Of a stretch of DNA of 64,000 bases, positions 1-8,572 are shown piece after piece (the stretch's first letter is position 1; each line of letters opens with the position of its first letter). A program made the position numbers and the translations under genes. Source of the DNA: Bacteroides sp. CAG:545 (GTDB taxonomy: Bacteria > Bacteroidota > Bacteroidia > Bacteroidales > UBA932); NCBI GenBank assembly GCA_000432515.1, contig HF996035.1, forward strand, positions 54,237-118,236. Direction: 5' to 3'. Under the pieces are notes generated by a model. That model was not told the DNA's origin, ran no database searches, and saw only the letters and a program-made list of their open reading frames with translations.

Positions 1-212
1 GTTCAGCAAAAATCGGCAAGAACTGTATTCTGGCCGGCCAGGTAGGTATCGCAGGACACATTGAAATAGCTGACAATACGACTATTGCGGCTCAGGCCGG
101 CGTCATCGGCAATGTGAAGAAATCAGGTCAGGTGCTCTTGGGTTCACCTGCCATTCCTATAAAGAACTATATGCGCAGTTATGCTATATTCCGTCAGCAG
201 GGAAAAGAATAA
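1..212 (+). CDS. lpxD: LpxD, C-terminal end (partial)
   Basis: The window opens inside this gene; the frame runs from base 3 to a TAA at 210-212. The visible ~69 residues are left-handed beta-helix hexapeptide repeats (for example GQVGIAGHIEIADN and GVIGNVKKSGQVLLGSPA), ending in the short tail typical of UDP-3-O-acyl-glucosamine N-acyltransferase. LpxD adds the N-linked hydroxyacyl chain in lipid A synthesis in the cytoplasm. Identification rests on the repeat pattern and on the immediate neighbours lpxC and lpxA, the usual Bacteroidota order. The N-terminal and catalytic parts are outside the window. Confidence 0.88.
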   Translation, partial: SAKIGKNCILAGQVGIAGHIEIADNTTIAAQAGVIGNVKKSGQVLLGSPAIPIKNYMRSYAIFRQQGKE

Positions 213-216
213 TTAG

Positions 217-224
217 TATATTTG
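217..224 (+). promoter_or_regulatory. Putative -7 element upstream of lpxC
   Basis: TATATTTG matches the Bacteroidota -7 consensus TAnnTTTG and lies 20 bp before the lpxC start, just after the lpxD stop. No good -33 TTTG was seen, so lpxC may have its own weak promoter in addition to readthrough from lpxD. Confidence 0.4.
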
Positions 225-244
225 CGTGATTAAAAGATAATTTG

Positions 245-1159
245 ATGAAGCAAAAAACACTTAAAGCCTCCTGCAGTTTCCAGGGAAAAGGTCTTCATAC
301 TGGAAGAATTGCTGAGATGACGGTAAATCCCGCTCCGGAGAATACGGGAATTGTTTTCAGAAGAACAGACCTTGGAGAGGGAGCCGTAGTCAGGGCATTG
401 GCCGAGAACGTATCCAACACAGCGAGGAGTACTACCATATCTGAAGGGGAAGCTTCAGTTTCCACGATAGAGCATCTGATGTCGGCATTGACCGGAATGG
501 GCATTGACAATGCCGTAGTCGAGCTGAACAATGTCGAGGTTCCTATTCTGGACGGCAGCGCCCAGCCGTATGTAAAGGCCTTTTCTGAGGCCGGTCTGGT
601 CGAGCAGGATGCTGATAGACAGTTCATTGACATTCCTGATGAAATAGAAATCAAGGACGAGAAGACAGGTTCCTGGGTGAAAATCAAACCTGCTGCCGCT
701 CCTTCCTACGATATTACGGTGGATTTCAATTCCAGAGTGCTCGGCGTGCAGTCTGCCGCATGGGACTTGTCCAAGGATTATGCATCTGAAATCGGCCCTT
801 GCCGCACTTTCGTGTTCTTCCATGAGGTCGAGTTCCTTCTGGCGAACAACCTGGTGAAGGGAGGTGATGTGGACAATGCCATCGTGATTGTGGAGCATCC
901 GGTTACTGACGAGCAGGTGGGACGTATGGCGGACCTGTTCAACCAGCCTAAGCTTGGCGTTACACCGGAAGGCTATCTGAGCAATCTGAAACTGCATTTC
1001 CCGAACGAATGCGGCCGTCACAAACTTCTGGACATGATAGGAGACATGAGGCTTGCAGGCGGTTATCTCAATGCTGAAATCACCGCTTTCAAACCTGGAC
1101 ACACGATAAATACTAATGCTGCGAAGGCTCTGAGAGCCCTCCTGAATAAAACCAAATAA
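245..1159 (+). CDS. lpxC: LpxC, UDP-3-O-acyl-N-acetylglucosamine deacetylase (not fused to FabZ)
   Basis: Zn-dependent deacetylase, the committed step of lipid A synthesis. The catalytic set is present: STIEHLMSA (Glu-His pair near residue 76), HKLLDMIGD (second metal His and Asp near 259) and KPGHTINTN (third His near 285). I chose ATG 245 over the TTG three bases earlier; this gives 304 residues. In many Bacteroidota LpxC is the N-terminal half of an LpxC-FabZ fusion of about 460 residues; here the protein stops right after the deacetylase and lpxA follows 3 bp later, so FabZ must be encoded elsewhere. Cytoplasmic. Confidence 0.95.
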   Translation: MKQKTLKASCSFQGKGLHTGRIAEMTVNPAPENTGIVFRRTDLGEGAVVRALAENVSNTARSTTISEGEASVSTIEHLMSALTGMGIDNAVVELNNVEVPILDGSAQPYVKAFSEAGLVEQDADRQFIDIPDEIEIKDEKTGSWVKIKPAAAPSYDITVDFNSRVLGVQSAAWDLSKDYASEIGPCRTFVFFHEVEFLLANNLVKGGDVDNAIVIVEHPVTDEQVGRMADLFNQPKLGVTPEGYLSNLKLHFPNECGRHKLLDMIGDMRLAGGYLNAEITAFKPGHTINTNAAKALRALLNKTK

Positions 1160-1162
1160 ACT

Positions 1163-1975
1163 ATGAATAAGATACATCCATTGGCTACAGTAAGTCCTAA
1201 GGCCGTACTCGGCGACAATGTAGAAGTAGGACCTTACGCATTCATTGATGAGAATGTACAGATTGGCGACGGTTGCAAGATACATCCTCACGCAGTCATT
1301 TTCCCTTATGTGAAAATGGGCAAGAATTGCGAAGTGTATCCGGGAGCTGTCGTAGGCGCAGTGCCTCAGGACCTCAAGTTCGAAGGTGAGGTTACCTATG
1401 TGGAGATCGGTGACAATGTTACTATACGTGAGTGCGTGACCATCAACCGTGGAACCAAGGCAAGCGGCAAGGGCATTACCAAGGTCGGCAGCAATACTCT
1501 GATCATGTCCTATGTACATATAGCTCACGACTGTCATGTCGGAAATCACTGTATCCTTGTAAGTTACGTCGGCATCGCCGGAGAAACGGAGGTCGATGAC
1601 TGGGCTATCATCGGTGGTGGTGCGAAAGCGCATCAGTTCACTAAGGTCGGCTGCCACGCAATGGTAGGCGGCATGTCCAAGATCAACAAGGACATCCCTC
1701 CTTACGCAATGTGTGGCCGTGATCCTATCTGCTATGCCGGTGTGAACATCGTCGGACTCCGCAGAAGAGGATTCTCGGCAGAGACTGTAAGAAATATCAA
1801 GGATATCTACGATACCATCTATTTCCAGGGATACAATATCTCTGACGGCTGCTCCAAGGTTGAGGCCGGTTTCCCTGATTCAGAGGAGAAGACCACCATA
1901 TTGAACTTCATCCGTTCTTCCAAGCGTGGTATCGTAAGAGCCAATACATCCGGAGAGAAAGGCGATATCGACTAG
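1163..1975 (+). CDS. lpxA: LpxA, acyl-ACP--UDP-N-acetylglucosamine O-acyltransferase
   Basis: First enzyme of lipid A synthesis, transferring a hydroxyacyl chain to the 3-OH of UDP-GlcNAc. The 270 residues match family length. Many left-handed beta-helix hexapeptides run through the first two thirds, and YVHIAHDCHVGNHC holds the catalytic His. The helical C-terminal domain follows the GRDPICYAGVNIVGLRRRGF segment. It begins 3 bp after lpxC and ends 2 bp before the next gene, so the three genes probably form one operon. Confidence 0.95.
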   Translation: MNKIHPLATVSPKAVLGDNVEVGPYAFIDENVQIGDGCKIHPHAVIFPYVKMGKNCEVYPGAVVGAVPQDLKFEGEVTYVEIGDNVTIRECVTINRGTKASGKGITKVGSNTLIMSYVHIAHDCHVGNHCILVSYVGIAGETEVDDWAIIGGGAKAHQFTKVGCHAMVGGMSKINKDIPPYAMCGRDPICYAGVNIVGLRRRGFSAETVRNIKDIYDTIYFQGYNISDGCSKVEAGFPDSEEKTTILNFIRSSKRGIVRANTSGEKGDID

Positions 1976-1977
1976 TT

Positions 1978-2652
1978 ATGTCAATGCTTTTGGACATGGC
2001 TTTCTTTCCGCCTGTATCCTATATGGCGGCAATAGCTGAAGAGTTTACCCTGTCATCTGACGGGGTAAATTCGTATGTGCCGGCAATTGTCTATATAGAG
2101 GCCTGTGAGAATTATCAGAAACAGACTTACCGCAACCGTTGCCGGATATATGCTGCAAGCGGCGTGGAGGCGCTTTCCGTACCGATTGTGCATGAAAACG
2201 GCACTTATGCGCTTCCTGTCAGGAAACTAAGAATCGACTGGAGCAAGCCGTGGCTGATGAGGATGAAGCGGGCTATCGTGTCCGCCTACGAATCTTCTCC
2301 GTGGTTTGACTATTACAAGGACGATCTGTTCGCCATTCTGGACAGGCAACACGAATTCCTTTTCGACCTGAACATTGACCTGCTCCGATTCTTCCTGAAG
2401 AAGACTGGTATAGAGGCGGACATCCGTTTCACGGAGGAGTTTACGCCGCATGGAAGTACGGTGTATGGCCGTGACCTGCGTGGCGTAATCCACCCGAAGC
2501 GGCAGAATGACATACTTGAGCGTCTGGGACTGAAAAAGCCATACTGGCAGGTCTTTTCCCTGAAGTATGGCTTCATATCAGATTTGTCCGTCATGGACCT
2601 GTTGTTCAATGAAGGTCCGGATTCCATCTCTTACCTCAAGAGGCTGAAATAA
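1978..2652 (+). CDS. WbqC-like family protein
   Basis: The 224 residues resemble the WbqC family (aromatic and charged, with a central LRIDWSKPWLMRMKRAI segment and the SSPWFDYYKDDL motif). WbqC-like proteins occur in surface-polysaccharide and lipid A gene clusters but their reaction is not firmly known. The start lies 2 bp after lpxA and there is no signal peptide, so the product is probably cytoplasmic and coupled to the lpx operon. The gene converges on the FadL-like gene with only 14 bp between stops, and no clear hairpin is visible there. Confidence 0.75.
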   Translation: MSMLLDMAFFPPVSYMAAIAEEFTLSSDGVNSYVPAIVYIEACENYQKQTYRNRCRIYAASGVEALSVPIVHENGTYALPVRKLRIDWSKPWLMRMKRAIVSAYESSPWFDYYKDDLFAILDRQHEFLFDLNIDLLRFFLKKTGIEADIRFTEEFTPHGSTVYGRDLRGVIHPKRQNDILERLGLKKPYWQVFSLKYGFISDLSVMDLLFNEGPDSISYLKRLK

Positions 2653-2666
2653 ATCCCCGAATCATT

Positions 2667-4313
2667 TTAGAATCTCCATCCGAAGGTGGCGACTACATCG
2701 TAGAACCTGGCTCTGTTCCTGATTTCAGGAGACAATTCACCGTCAATGTAGGAGTCATAAGGATATACGTACTCGTAAGGGTTCTTTGTCCATCTGAAAG
2801 CGAGGTCGCAGAAGAATGAACCTTTGGATGAATATCCCACTCCGGCAGCAAGCGAGTGCTTGTAGGCCTTAGGAGTCATCTTCTTGCCGGTGAGGTCGTC
2901 AATATATCTCTCCGGCGAGGAAGTGAAGTTGTAGCCTGCCCTTATAGCGAACTGCGGAACAGGTTTGACTTCAGCACCGAGTCTCAATGCATGTGCTGCT
3001 CCGGTGAAGTTCTTTATGTCACGGTTTACGCCATTGTCGAAAACGGTGTTGTCGTTGGTGTCGGTTTCCTTGAATTTCATCGTGCTGTAGTCGCAGATCT
3101 CATAGTCGGCACTGACAAGACCCCAACCGCCGAATGTGTAGGCTACACCGAAATTAGCTCTGAACGGTGATACGAATTTGTATTTGTATTCACCCTTAGG
3201 AGATGTCGCATTGGCATCGAACACATTGCTCTGGTACCAGGTTTCTCCGGCGTGCTGCCAATGTTCCGTTATCCAGTTTGCCGTAGGAGTCTGGATGGCC
3301 GCACCTATGCGGAGCCCGTCGATAGGGACAGCGATTATACCGAATTTGGCATAGACGCCTCCGCCCTGCATGTCGTAAGAGTATCTGTATCTCAGGCTGT
3401 TGAAATATGTCTTGGAAACGCCGCCGGAACCATTGTCGAATTCGACGCCGAATTTGTCAGGATCCACTGCGATTTCCTTTAAGTACTCGTTTCTGGTATA
3501 GTCCATGGACACGATGCCCAAGTTTCCTCCGATATAAACCCTGTCAGAAATGTTGAGGCCGACATTGAACAGCAGATCATACTTGTTGCCATGGGACCTG
3601 CGTCCGTAAAGCTGGTCGATGGCGTCAGCGAGCTGAATGGTCTGTCCGCCTTTTCCGTCGTCAATGAGTTTCTCTGTCGCGCCTATGTACTTGTCATTCG
3701 CAGAGCCATAGGTGGACACCATTCCGGACTGCCAGCCGGTCACCTGATTCCATGGAACATTGGCATTGCCGTAATATCCGTTTTCCCCGTTCAGGAGGCT
3801 GGAGTTCACGCCGGTCATCATCGAAGCCAATGAACCTGCATAGGATGTGGCTGTGTTTCGTCCGCCTGCCGCCATGTCGTCCAGGTAGTTTGCTGTGGCA
3901 TTGGCAATGAATCCGAATGTCACTCTTTTCAGCCCGCGTCTGGCGTTGGTGTCGAAATTGAGGGTGAAACCGACATTAGGCAGTGTGAACCTGGCTGAAC
4001 TGTTGTTTAGGGTGCTGCCGTATGCCGTTGACTGTGAAGGCATTGCATTGTAATCGCTCGTGGTGGACACGATGCTGACGTTCGGGGTGAACGTGACCTG
4101 TGAAAAGCTGTTCACGGCCGAGCCGGCAGGGTTGAGGTTTATGGAACCCAGATCTCCTCCCAGTGCGGTGAACGCATTGCCCATGGAGATGGAGCGCGCT
4201 GTGCCGTAGTAATTGTTCTCGCTGAATCTCAGAGCGTCCTGGACGTTCTGAGCCGCAGCATTGACCGAGACTGCCGCAAGCAGCGTCAACGGAATAATCT
4301 TTTTCATCTTCAT
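2667..4313 (-). CDS. OmpP1/FadL-type outer-membrane transport protein
   Basis: The 548-residue protein has a Sec signal peptide ending near VNAAAQ. It then shows the FadL-type N-terminal hatch (QDALRFSENNYYGTARSISMGNAFTALGGD, split here only by description: SENNYYGTARS then MGNAFTALGGD then INLNPAGSA), followed by alternating beta-strand sequence to a C-terminal aromatic, ATFGWRF. Family members move hydrophobic compounds such as long-chain fatty acids across the outer membrane. It lies 20 bp downstream of the Ser/Trp-rich lipoprotein gene on the same strand, so the two are probably cotranscribed. The substrate here is unknown. Confidence 0.82.
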   Translation of the reverse strand: MKMKKIIPLTLLAAVSVNAAAQNVQDALRFSENNYYGTARSISMGNAFTALGGDLGSINLNPAGSAVNSFSQVTFTPNVSIVSTTSDYNAMPSQSTAYGSTLNNSSARFTLPNVGFTLNFDTNARRGLKRVTFGFIANATANYLDDMAAGGRNTATSYAGSLASMMTGVNSSLLNGENGYYGNANVPWNQVTGWQSGMVSTYGSANDKYIGATEKLIDDGKGGQTIQLADAIDQLYGRRSHGNKYDLLFNVGLNISDRVYIGGNLGIVSMDYTRNEYLKEIAVDPDKFGVEFDNGSGGVSKTYFNSLRYRYSYDMQGGGVYAKFGIIAVPIDGLRIGAAIQTPTANWITEHWQHAGETWYQSNVFDANATSPKGEYKYKFVSPFRANFGVAYTFGGWGLVSADYEICDYSTMKFKETDTNDNTVFDNGVNRDIKNFTGAAHALRLGAEVKPVPQFAIRAGYNFTSSPERYIDDLTGKKMTPKAYKHSLAAGVGYSSKGSFFCDLAFRWTKNPYEYVYPYDSYIDGELSPEIRNRARFYDVVATFGWRF

Positions 4314-4333
4314 ATCTATTTCAGGTTTCTAAA

Positions 4334-5767
4334 TTATCTTCTTCTTACGCTGCCGCCGCTACTTCCGCTCGAACGGGATGCTCCACCGGAATATCCTCCG
4401 CCTGAGAAGCCGCTGGATGAACTGCGGTATGAGGAACCGCTGTTGTATGAACTGCTTGACGAGCTGCGGTATGACGAACTGCTGGAAGAACTCCTGTATG
4501 AGGAGCTGCTTGACGAACTTCTGTATGAGGAGCCTGAATTTCCGCTGCCATAGTTGTAGGAGCTGCCGGAATTTCCGTAAGAAGATGAACTCCTGTAGCT
4601 TGAGCCTGATGACTGACCGGAAGAATGGCTTGTGGCAGCCCTTCTGTAAGCAGGTGCGGATGCTGTCCTGTTAGATGAGGAAGCACTTGAAAACGTCCCG
4701 GCAGACCTTACTCCGGATGTGCTGGCCGTTCTGTAAGCGGTGTTGCCTGAGGTGCTCGTGCGGACGGACTGTCCGGAAGCCGCGCTGCGTACCGCCTGGC
4801 TTGAGCTGCTGCGTATCGTCTGGCCCGAAGCTGAACTTCTTACCGCCTGTCCTGCGGAAGAACTTGTGCGGATCGCCTGGCTAGAAGATGAGCTGCGGAC
4901 AGCCTGGCTGTTTGCCGAACCGCTGGATGTGCGTACTCCGGACGCTGAAACCCTTCTGACAGAAGTCATTGACATGCCATTGCCTCTTGTCGATGTCGTC
5001 GCTGTGCCGGAGGCTCTCCTGACTGATGATGACGAGCCGGCACTCCTTCTGACTGTGGAAGATGCGACGCCCATTCCGTTTCCTCTGCTGCTTTCGGTCA
5101 GGCCTCTGTTGCCATAGTAGTAACTGTCCCTTCCGTGTCCTAAGCCATGGTCGTACCAAGGACCGCACCAGTGGTCATGGTAATAATGATGGTGATGGTA
5201 ATACCACGGGTCGTGGTACCAGCTGTAGCCCCAGCTGTAGTAGCCTGGACCTCCCCAGTACCATGGATTGTACCACGGGTCTCTCCAGTACCAGTCGTCC
5301 CACCATATGCTTGAGTAGTACCAAGGATCCGCGCCCCAGTACCAGCTGGACCAATAAGGGCGGTAATACCATGAGCCCCAATATGTTCCAGGCCAATATG
5401 ATGATGACCATCCTGCCGCATATCCTGCTGCGAATCCGTCAGGGTACAGTGAATATGCAGGTGTGTTGGTGACAGTGACTACGGTGCTGTTGTCCTGTTT
5501 GTTGAACTTCAATGTGGCTGAAGTGTTTTCCGGAATGAACAGCGTGTCTGTTTCTCCTGCCTTGAGGAACAATGTCGAGTTCTCCGTCTCCTTTACGAGT
5601 TCGTTTACTTTGTTGCGGGACGCAAGAACATCCGCTTTAGTTTCGGTTTTAGCAGGTCTGCTGTAGAATCCGTCCTGATATTGCTGGCTTGAAGCGTATT
5701 GCGATGCGGAACCGCAACTGGCCAATGCCAGGAATGCTCCGGAAAGAACCAAGATGTTTGTTTTCAT
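4334..5767 (-). CDS. Low-complexity Trp/Tyr/His-rich and Ser-rich lipoprotein
   Basis: No function recognised. Residues 1-19 are a lipoprotein signal (LALASC, then GS). Residues ~20-100 are an ordinary folded-looking segment (KADVLASRNKVNELVKET). Residues ~115-210 are extremely rich in Trp, Tyr, Gly and His with short repeats such as WYWRDPWYNPWYW and a run of four His. From ~225 to the end (477) it is Ser/Arg/Ala-rich with short variable repeats (VRRSAG, SSSQAIRTSS) and a long tract of YRSSSS units. The composition suggests an extended surface-exposed or metal/aromatic-binding lipoprotein, which is inference. It leads a probable two-gene unit with the FadL-like porin. Confidence 0.7.
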   Translation of the reverse strand: MKTNILVLSGAFLALASCGSASQYASSQQYQDGFYSRPAKTETKADVLASRNKVNELVKETENSTLFLKAGETDTLFIPENTSATLKFNKQDNSTVVTVTNTPAYSLYPDGFAAGYAAGWSSSYWPGTYWGSWYYRPYWSSWYWGADPWYYSSIWWDDWYWRDPWYNPWYWGGPGYYSWGYSWYHDPWYYHHHHYYHDHWCGPWYDHGLGHGRDSYYYGNRGLTESSRGNGMGVASSTVRRSAGSSSSVRRASGTATTSTRGNGMSMTSVRRVSASGVRTSSGSANSQAVRSSSSSQAIRTSSSAGQAVRSSASGQTIRSSSSQAVRSAASGQSVRTSTSGNTAYRTASTSGVRSAGTFSSASSSNRTASAPAYRRAATSHSSGQSSGSSYRSSSSYGNSGSSYNYGSGNSGSSYRSSSSSSSYRSSSSSSSYRSSSSSSYNSGSSYRSSSSGFSGGGYSGGASRSSGSSGGSVRRR

Positions 5768-5798
5768 AATCGGACCTCCTAGTTATATAAATAATTTG

Positions 5799-5806
5799 TA
5801 TCTTTG
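5799..5806 (+). promoter_or_regulatory. Putative -7 element for proS
   Basis: TATCTTTG fits TAnnTTTG, on the proS strand in the divergent intergenic region, about 123 bp before the start. That leaves a long 5' UTR. A matching -33 TTTG is not obvious. Confidence 0.35.
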
Positions 5807-5872
5807 TGCGCTGCATTGCAGCGATGGTATGTCTGCAATATTCATACCTCGCCGATGCTCGCATGTTAAATG

Positions 5873-5880
5873 CAAATATA
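5873..5880 (-). promoter_or_regulatory. Putative -7 element for the Ser/Trp-rich lipoprotein
   Basis: On the minus strand this reads TATATTTG, a match to TAnnTTTG, about 105 bp upstream of the lipoprotein start. A TTTG lies further upstream with a spacer of about 23 bp, a little longer than usual. Confidence 0.4.
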
Positions 5881-5929
5881 TGAATGTTATTGCATAAAGA
5901 AACCAAAAATTAAAATAAACTAACAAAAG

Positions 5930-7408
5930 ATGGCAGATCAGATAACCAAAAGGTCAGACAACTACTCTCAGTGGTATAACGACCTGGTAGTTAAAGCGGA
6001 CCTTGCAGAGCAGTCACCTGTAAGGGGATGTATGGTAATCAAGCCTTATGGCTATGCTATATGGGAAAAGATGCAGCACGTGCTGGACTCGAAATTCAAG
6101 GAAACAGGCGCAGTCAATGCTTATTTCCCGTTGTTCATTCCCAAGTCTTTCTTCAGCCGTGAGGCTGAGCATGTAGCAGGCTTTGCGAAGGAATGTGCGG
6201 TAGTGACACATCACAGGCTCATGAATGACCCTGAAGGCAATGGCGTGGTAGTGGATCCGTCATCGAAACTTGAAGAAGAACTGATAGTGCGTCCGACATC
6301 CGAGACCATTATCTGGAGTACATACAAGAACTGGATCAAATCATGGAGGGATCTTCCTATCATGTGCAACCAGTGGGCCAATGTCGTCAGATGGGAGATG
6401 CGTACCCGTCTGTTCCTCCGTACCGCAGAGTTTCTCTGGCAGGAAGGCCACACGGCTCACGCTACATCACAGGAGGCTCAGGAAGAGGCAGTGAAGATGG
6501 TCCATGTCTATGCTGACTTTGCCCGCAACTATCTGGCTCTCCCGGTCATTGTAGGCCACAAGAGTCCTAACGAGAGATTCGCCGGCGCATTGGATACCCT
6601 CACTATCGAGGCGATGATGCAGGACGGAAAGGCTCTGCAGTCAGGTACTTCACATTTCCTCGGCCAGAACTTCGCCAAGTCGTTCGATGTGCAGTACACC
6701 GACAAGGAAGGCAAGCAGCAGTATGTATGGGCTACATCCTGGGGCGTTTCCACCCGTCTTATGGGTGCGCTCATCATGGCTCACGGCGATGACAACGGTC
6801 TGGTTCTCCCTCCGGCTCTGGCTCCGATTGAAGTGGTGATGGTTCCTATCTACAGAAGCGAGGAGGAGCACAATGCCGTTCTCGACAAGATGAATGAAAT
6901 CAAGAAGGCTCTCGAGGCTGCCGGGCATACTGTGAAGATCGATGACCGTGACACATTGCGTCCGGGCTTCAAGTTCGCTGAATGGGAACTCAAGGGAGTG
7001 CCTGTAAGGCTTGCCCTCGGTGCACGTGACCTGCAGAATGATACGGTGGAGGTACACCGCCGCGATACACTTGAAAAGAAGACGGTTTCGTTGGAGGGCA
7101 TTGACAAGTATATCGAGGACCTGCTCGTGGATATTCAGAACAATATCTATCAGAAGGCGTTGGATTTCAGAAACTCTCGTATCGAGAAATGTGATTCCTG
7201 GGAGGAGTTCAAGGAGAAGATCACTCAGGGCAAGTTCCTGCTCTGCCACTGGGACGGTACTGCCGAGACTGAGCAGAAGATCAAGGATGAAACCAAGGCT
7301 ACCATCAGATGTATTCCTGTAGATAGCGTCGTATGTAAGGAAGAGGGCACGGATATCTATTCCGGCAAGCCTTCACACGAGAGAGTTGTATTTGCAATCG
7401 CTTATTAG
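5930..7408 (+). CDS. proS: Prolyl-tRNA synthetase, archaeal/eukaryotic type
   Basis: Class II synthetase charging tRNA-Pro. The 492 residues match the short ProS form that lacks the bacterial editing insertion. Visible motifs: RPTSETIIW (near 123, motif 2 region), MRTRLFLRTAEFLWQEGHTAH, and the motif 3 segment WGVSTRLMGALIMAHGDD. The C-terminal zinc-type domain ends in the conserved HERVVFAIAY. Bacteroidota usually carry this type. It is followed at 10 bp by a DUF3078 gene and then tilS. Confidence 0.96.
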   Translation: MADQITKRSDNYSQWYNDLVVKADLAEQSPVRGCMVIKPYGYAIWEKMQHVLDSKFKETGAVNAYFPLFIPKSFFSREAEHVAGFAKECAVVTHHRLMNDPEGNGVVVDPSSKLEEELIVRPTSETIIWSTYKNWIKSWRDLPIMCNQWANVVRWEMRTRLFLRTAEFLWQEGHTAHATSQEAQEEAVKMVHVYADFARNYLALPVIVGHKSPNERFAGALDTLTIEAMMQDGKALQSGTSHFLGQNFAKSFDVQYTDKEGKQQYVWATSWGVSTRLMGALIMAHGDDNGLVLPPALAPIEVVMVPIYRSEEEHNAVLDKMNEIKKALEAAGHTVKIDDRDTLRPGFKFAEWELKGVPVRLALGARDLQNDTVEVHRRDTLEKKTVSLEGIDKYIEDLLVDIQNNIYQKALDFRNSRIEKCDSWEEFKEKITQGKFLLCHWDGTAETEQKIKDETKATIRCIPVDSVVCKEEGTDIYSGKPSHERVVFAIAY

Positions 7409-7418
7409 TGAATATTTT

Positions 7419-8564
7419 ATGAGGAAGAGAATCCTTTTGATGTGCTTGTCCGCATTGGCATTTACATCTGTATATGCACAGGATGTCACCGATGCGCAAA
7501 AGGCTGCTGAAGAGGCTGCCAAGGCGATTGCGGGCGCTCCTGAAGCTGTAGTCAAGACACCTAAACCGAGATATTGGACGAATTCCCTTCTTACGAAACT
7601 GGATTTCGGACAGACAAGTCTGACGAACTGGGCTGCCGGCGGTTATAACAACGTGACCCTGAAGTCTTTCATTGACGCGAATGCTAACTACAAGAAGAAC
7701 GACCTGTTCTTCAATAACCGACTTCAGCTCGATTACGGTTTCCTGTATTCTGAGGACAAGCCGTTCATACAGAAGAGCGATGACCGTATGTATTATGAGG
7801 GCAAGTTCGGCTACAAGGCTTTGCAGACATTGAACTATTCCGCTCAGTTCAACTTCAAGTCGCAGTTCTCGAACAGTTACAACTATCCTATGCCTTCCAA
7901 GCCGGCCGGTGCTGCGGACGATTGGGAGCCTGGCAAGTCCGACTGGAAGCAGAGCAGGAAGCTCAAGTCCGGTTTCTTCGCTCCTGCCTATACCAACATC
8001 GCGCTCGGTATTGACTGGGTTCCTACCAAATGGCTTACTGTCAACGTCGCTCCTCTTACAGGAGGTTTTGTGGTCGTTACGGATGAGAGCCTGAGGAAGT
8101 CCTATAGTATGGAACTCAAGAAGAAATACGAGAGTCTGAATGAACTTTCCAGTGCTGATGCAGCTGCTCTGGTAGGGGACGAGAAAGCACGTTACGAGGC
8201 CTTTGTCGCTGCCAAGACTTCCGGTGACGCTTATCGTTCGGCAAGATTCGAGTTCGGTGCGCAGATAAAGATCGATGGAAAGCTTCAGATCAATGACAAT
8301 TTCAAATATACTTCACAGTTGGTGCTGTTCTCTGACTATCTCGACAAGCCGCAGAATATCCGTGTGAACTGGGATAACAGGTTTGACTGGCAAATCGCCA
8401 AGTATTTTTCATTGACAGTGACCACCAACCTCATCTATGACGACAAGGTGCTTGTGAAGACTGAGAAGACATTGAAGAAATATCCTGAAGGACGTAAGGC
8501 GGTACAGTTCAAGGAGTCATTGGCATTCGGCTTCTCATATACGATCGCTTCAAGACCGAGGTAA
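7419..8564 (+). CDS. DUF3078 family secreted/outer-membrane protein
   Basis: A 381-residue protein with a Sec signal peptide (MRKRILLMCLSALAF then VYAQ). The body WTNSLLTKLDFGQTSLTNWA followed by GGYNNVTLKS is characteristic of the Bacteroidota DUF3078 family, which looks like an outer-membrane beta barrel; function unknown. I chose ATG 7419 because it begins the signal peptide; an earlier in-frame ATG at 7386 overlaps proS. The last segment LAFGFSYTIASRPR is barrel-like. The gene lies 8 bp before tilS and is probably in one operon with proS. Confidence 0.8.
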   Translation: MRKRILLMCLSALAFTSVYAQDVTDAQKAAEEAAKAIAGAPEAVVKTPKPRYWTNSLLTKLDFGQTSLTNWAAGGYNNVTLKSFIDANANYKKNDLFFNNRLQLDYGFLYSEDKPFIQKSDDRMYYEGKFGYKALQTLNYSAQFNFKSQFSNSYNYPMPSKPAGAADDWEPGKSDWKQSRKLKSGFFAPAYTNIALGIDWVPTKWLTVNVAPLTGGFVVVTDESLRKSYSMELKKKYESLNELSSADAAALVGDEKARYEAFVAAKTSGDAYRSARFEFGAQIKIDGKLQINDNFKYTSQLVLFSDYLDKPQNIRVNWDNRFDWQIAKYFSLTVTTNLIYDDKVLVKTEKTLKKYPEGRKAVQFKESLAFGFSYTIASRPR

Positions 8565-8572
8565 CAGGCAAT

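Noticed and set aside
455..1657. A 400-codon open frame on the minus strand across lpxC and lpxA
   Set aside because: It is antisense to two genes with intact catalytic motifs, has no recognisable domains and no promoter; it follows from codon bias on the other strand.
4378..4884. Open frames on the plus strand in the Ser-rich tract
   Set aside because: They arise from the low-complexity coding repeat of the minus-strand lipoprotein and have Cys/Arg/Met-rich nonsense composition.
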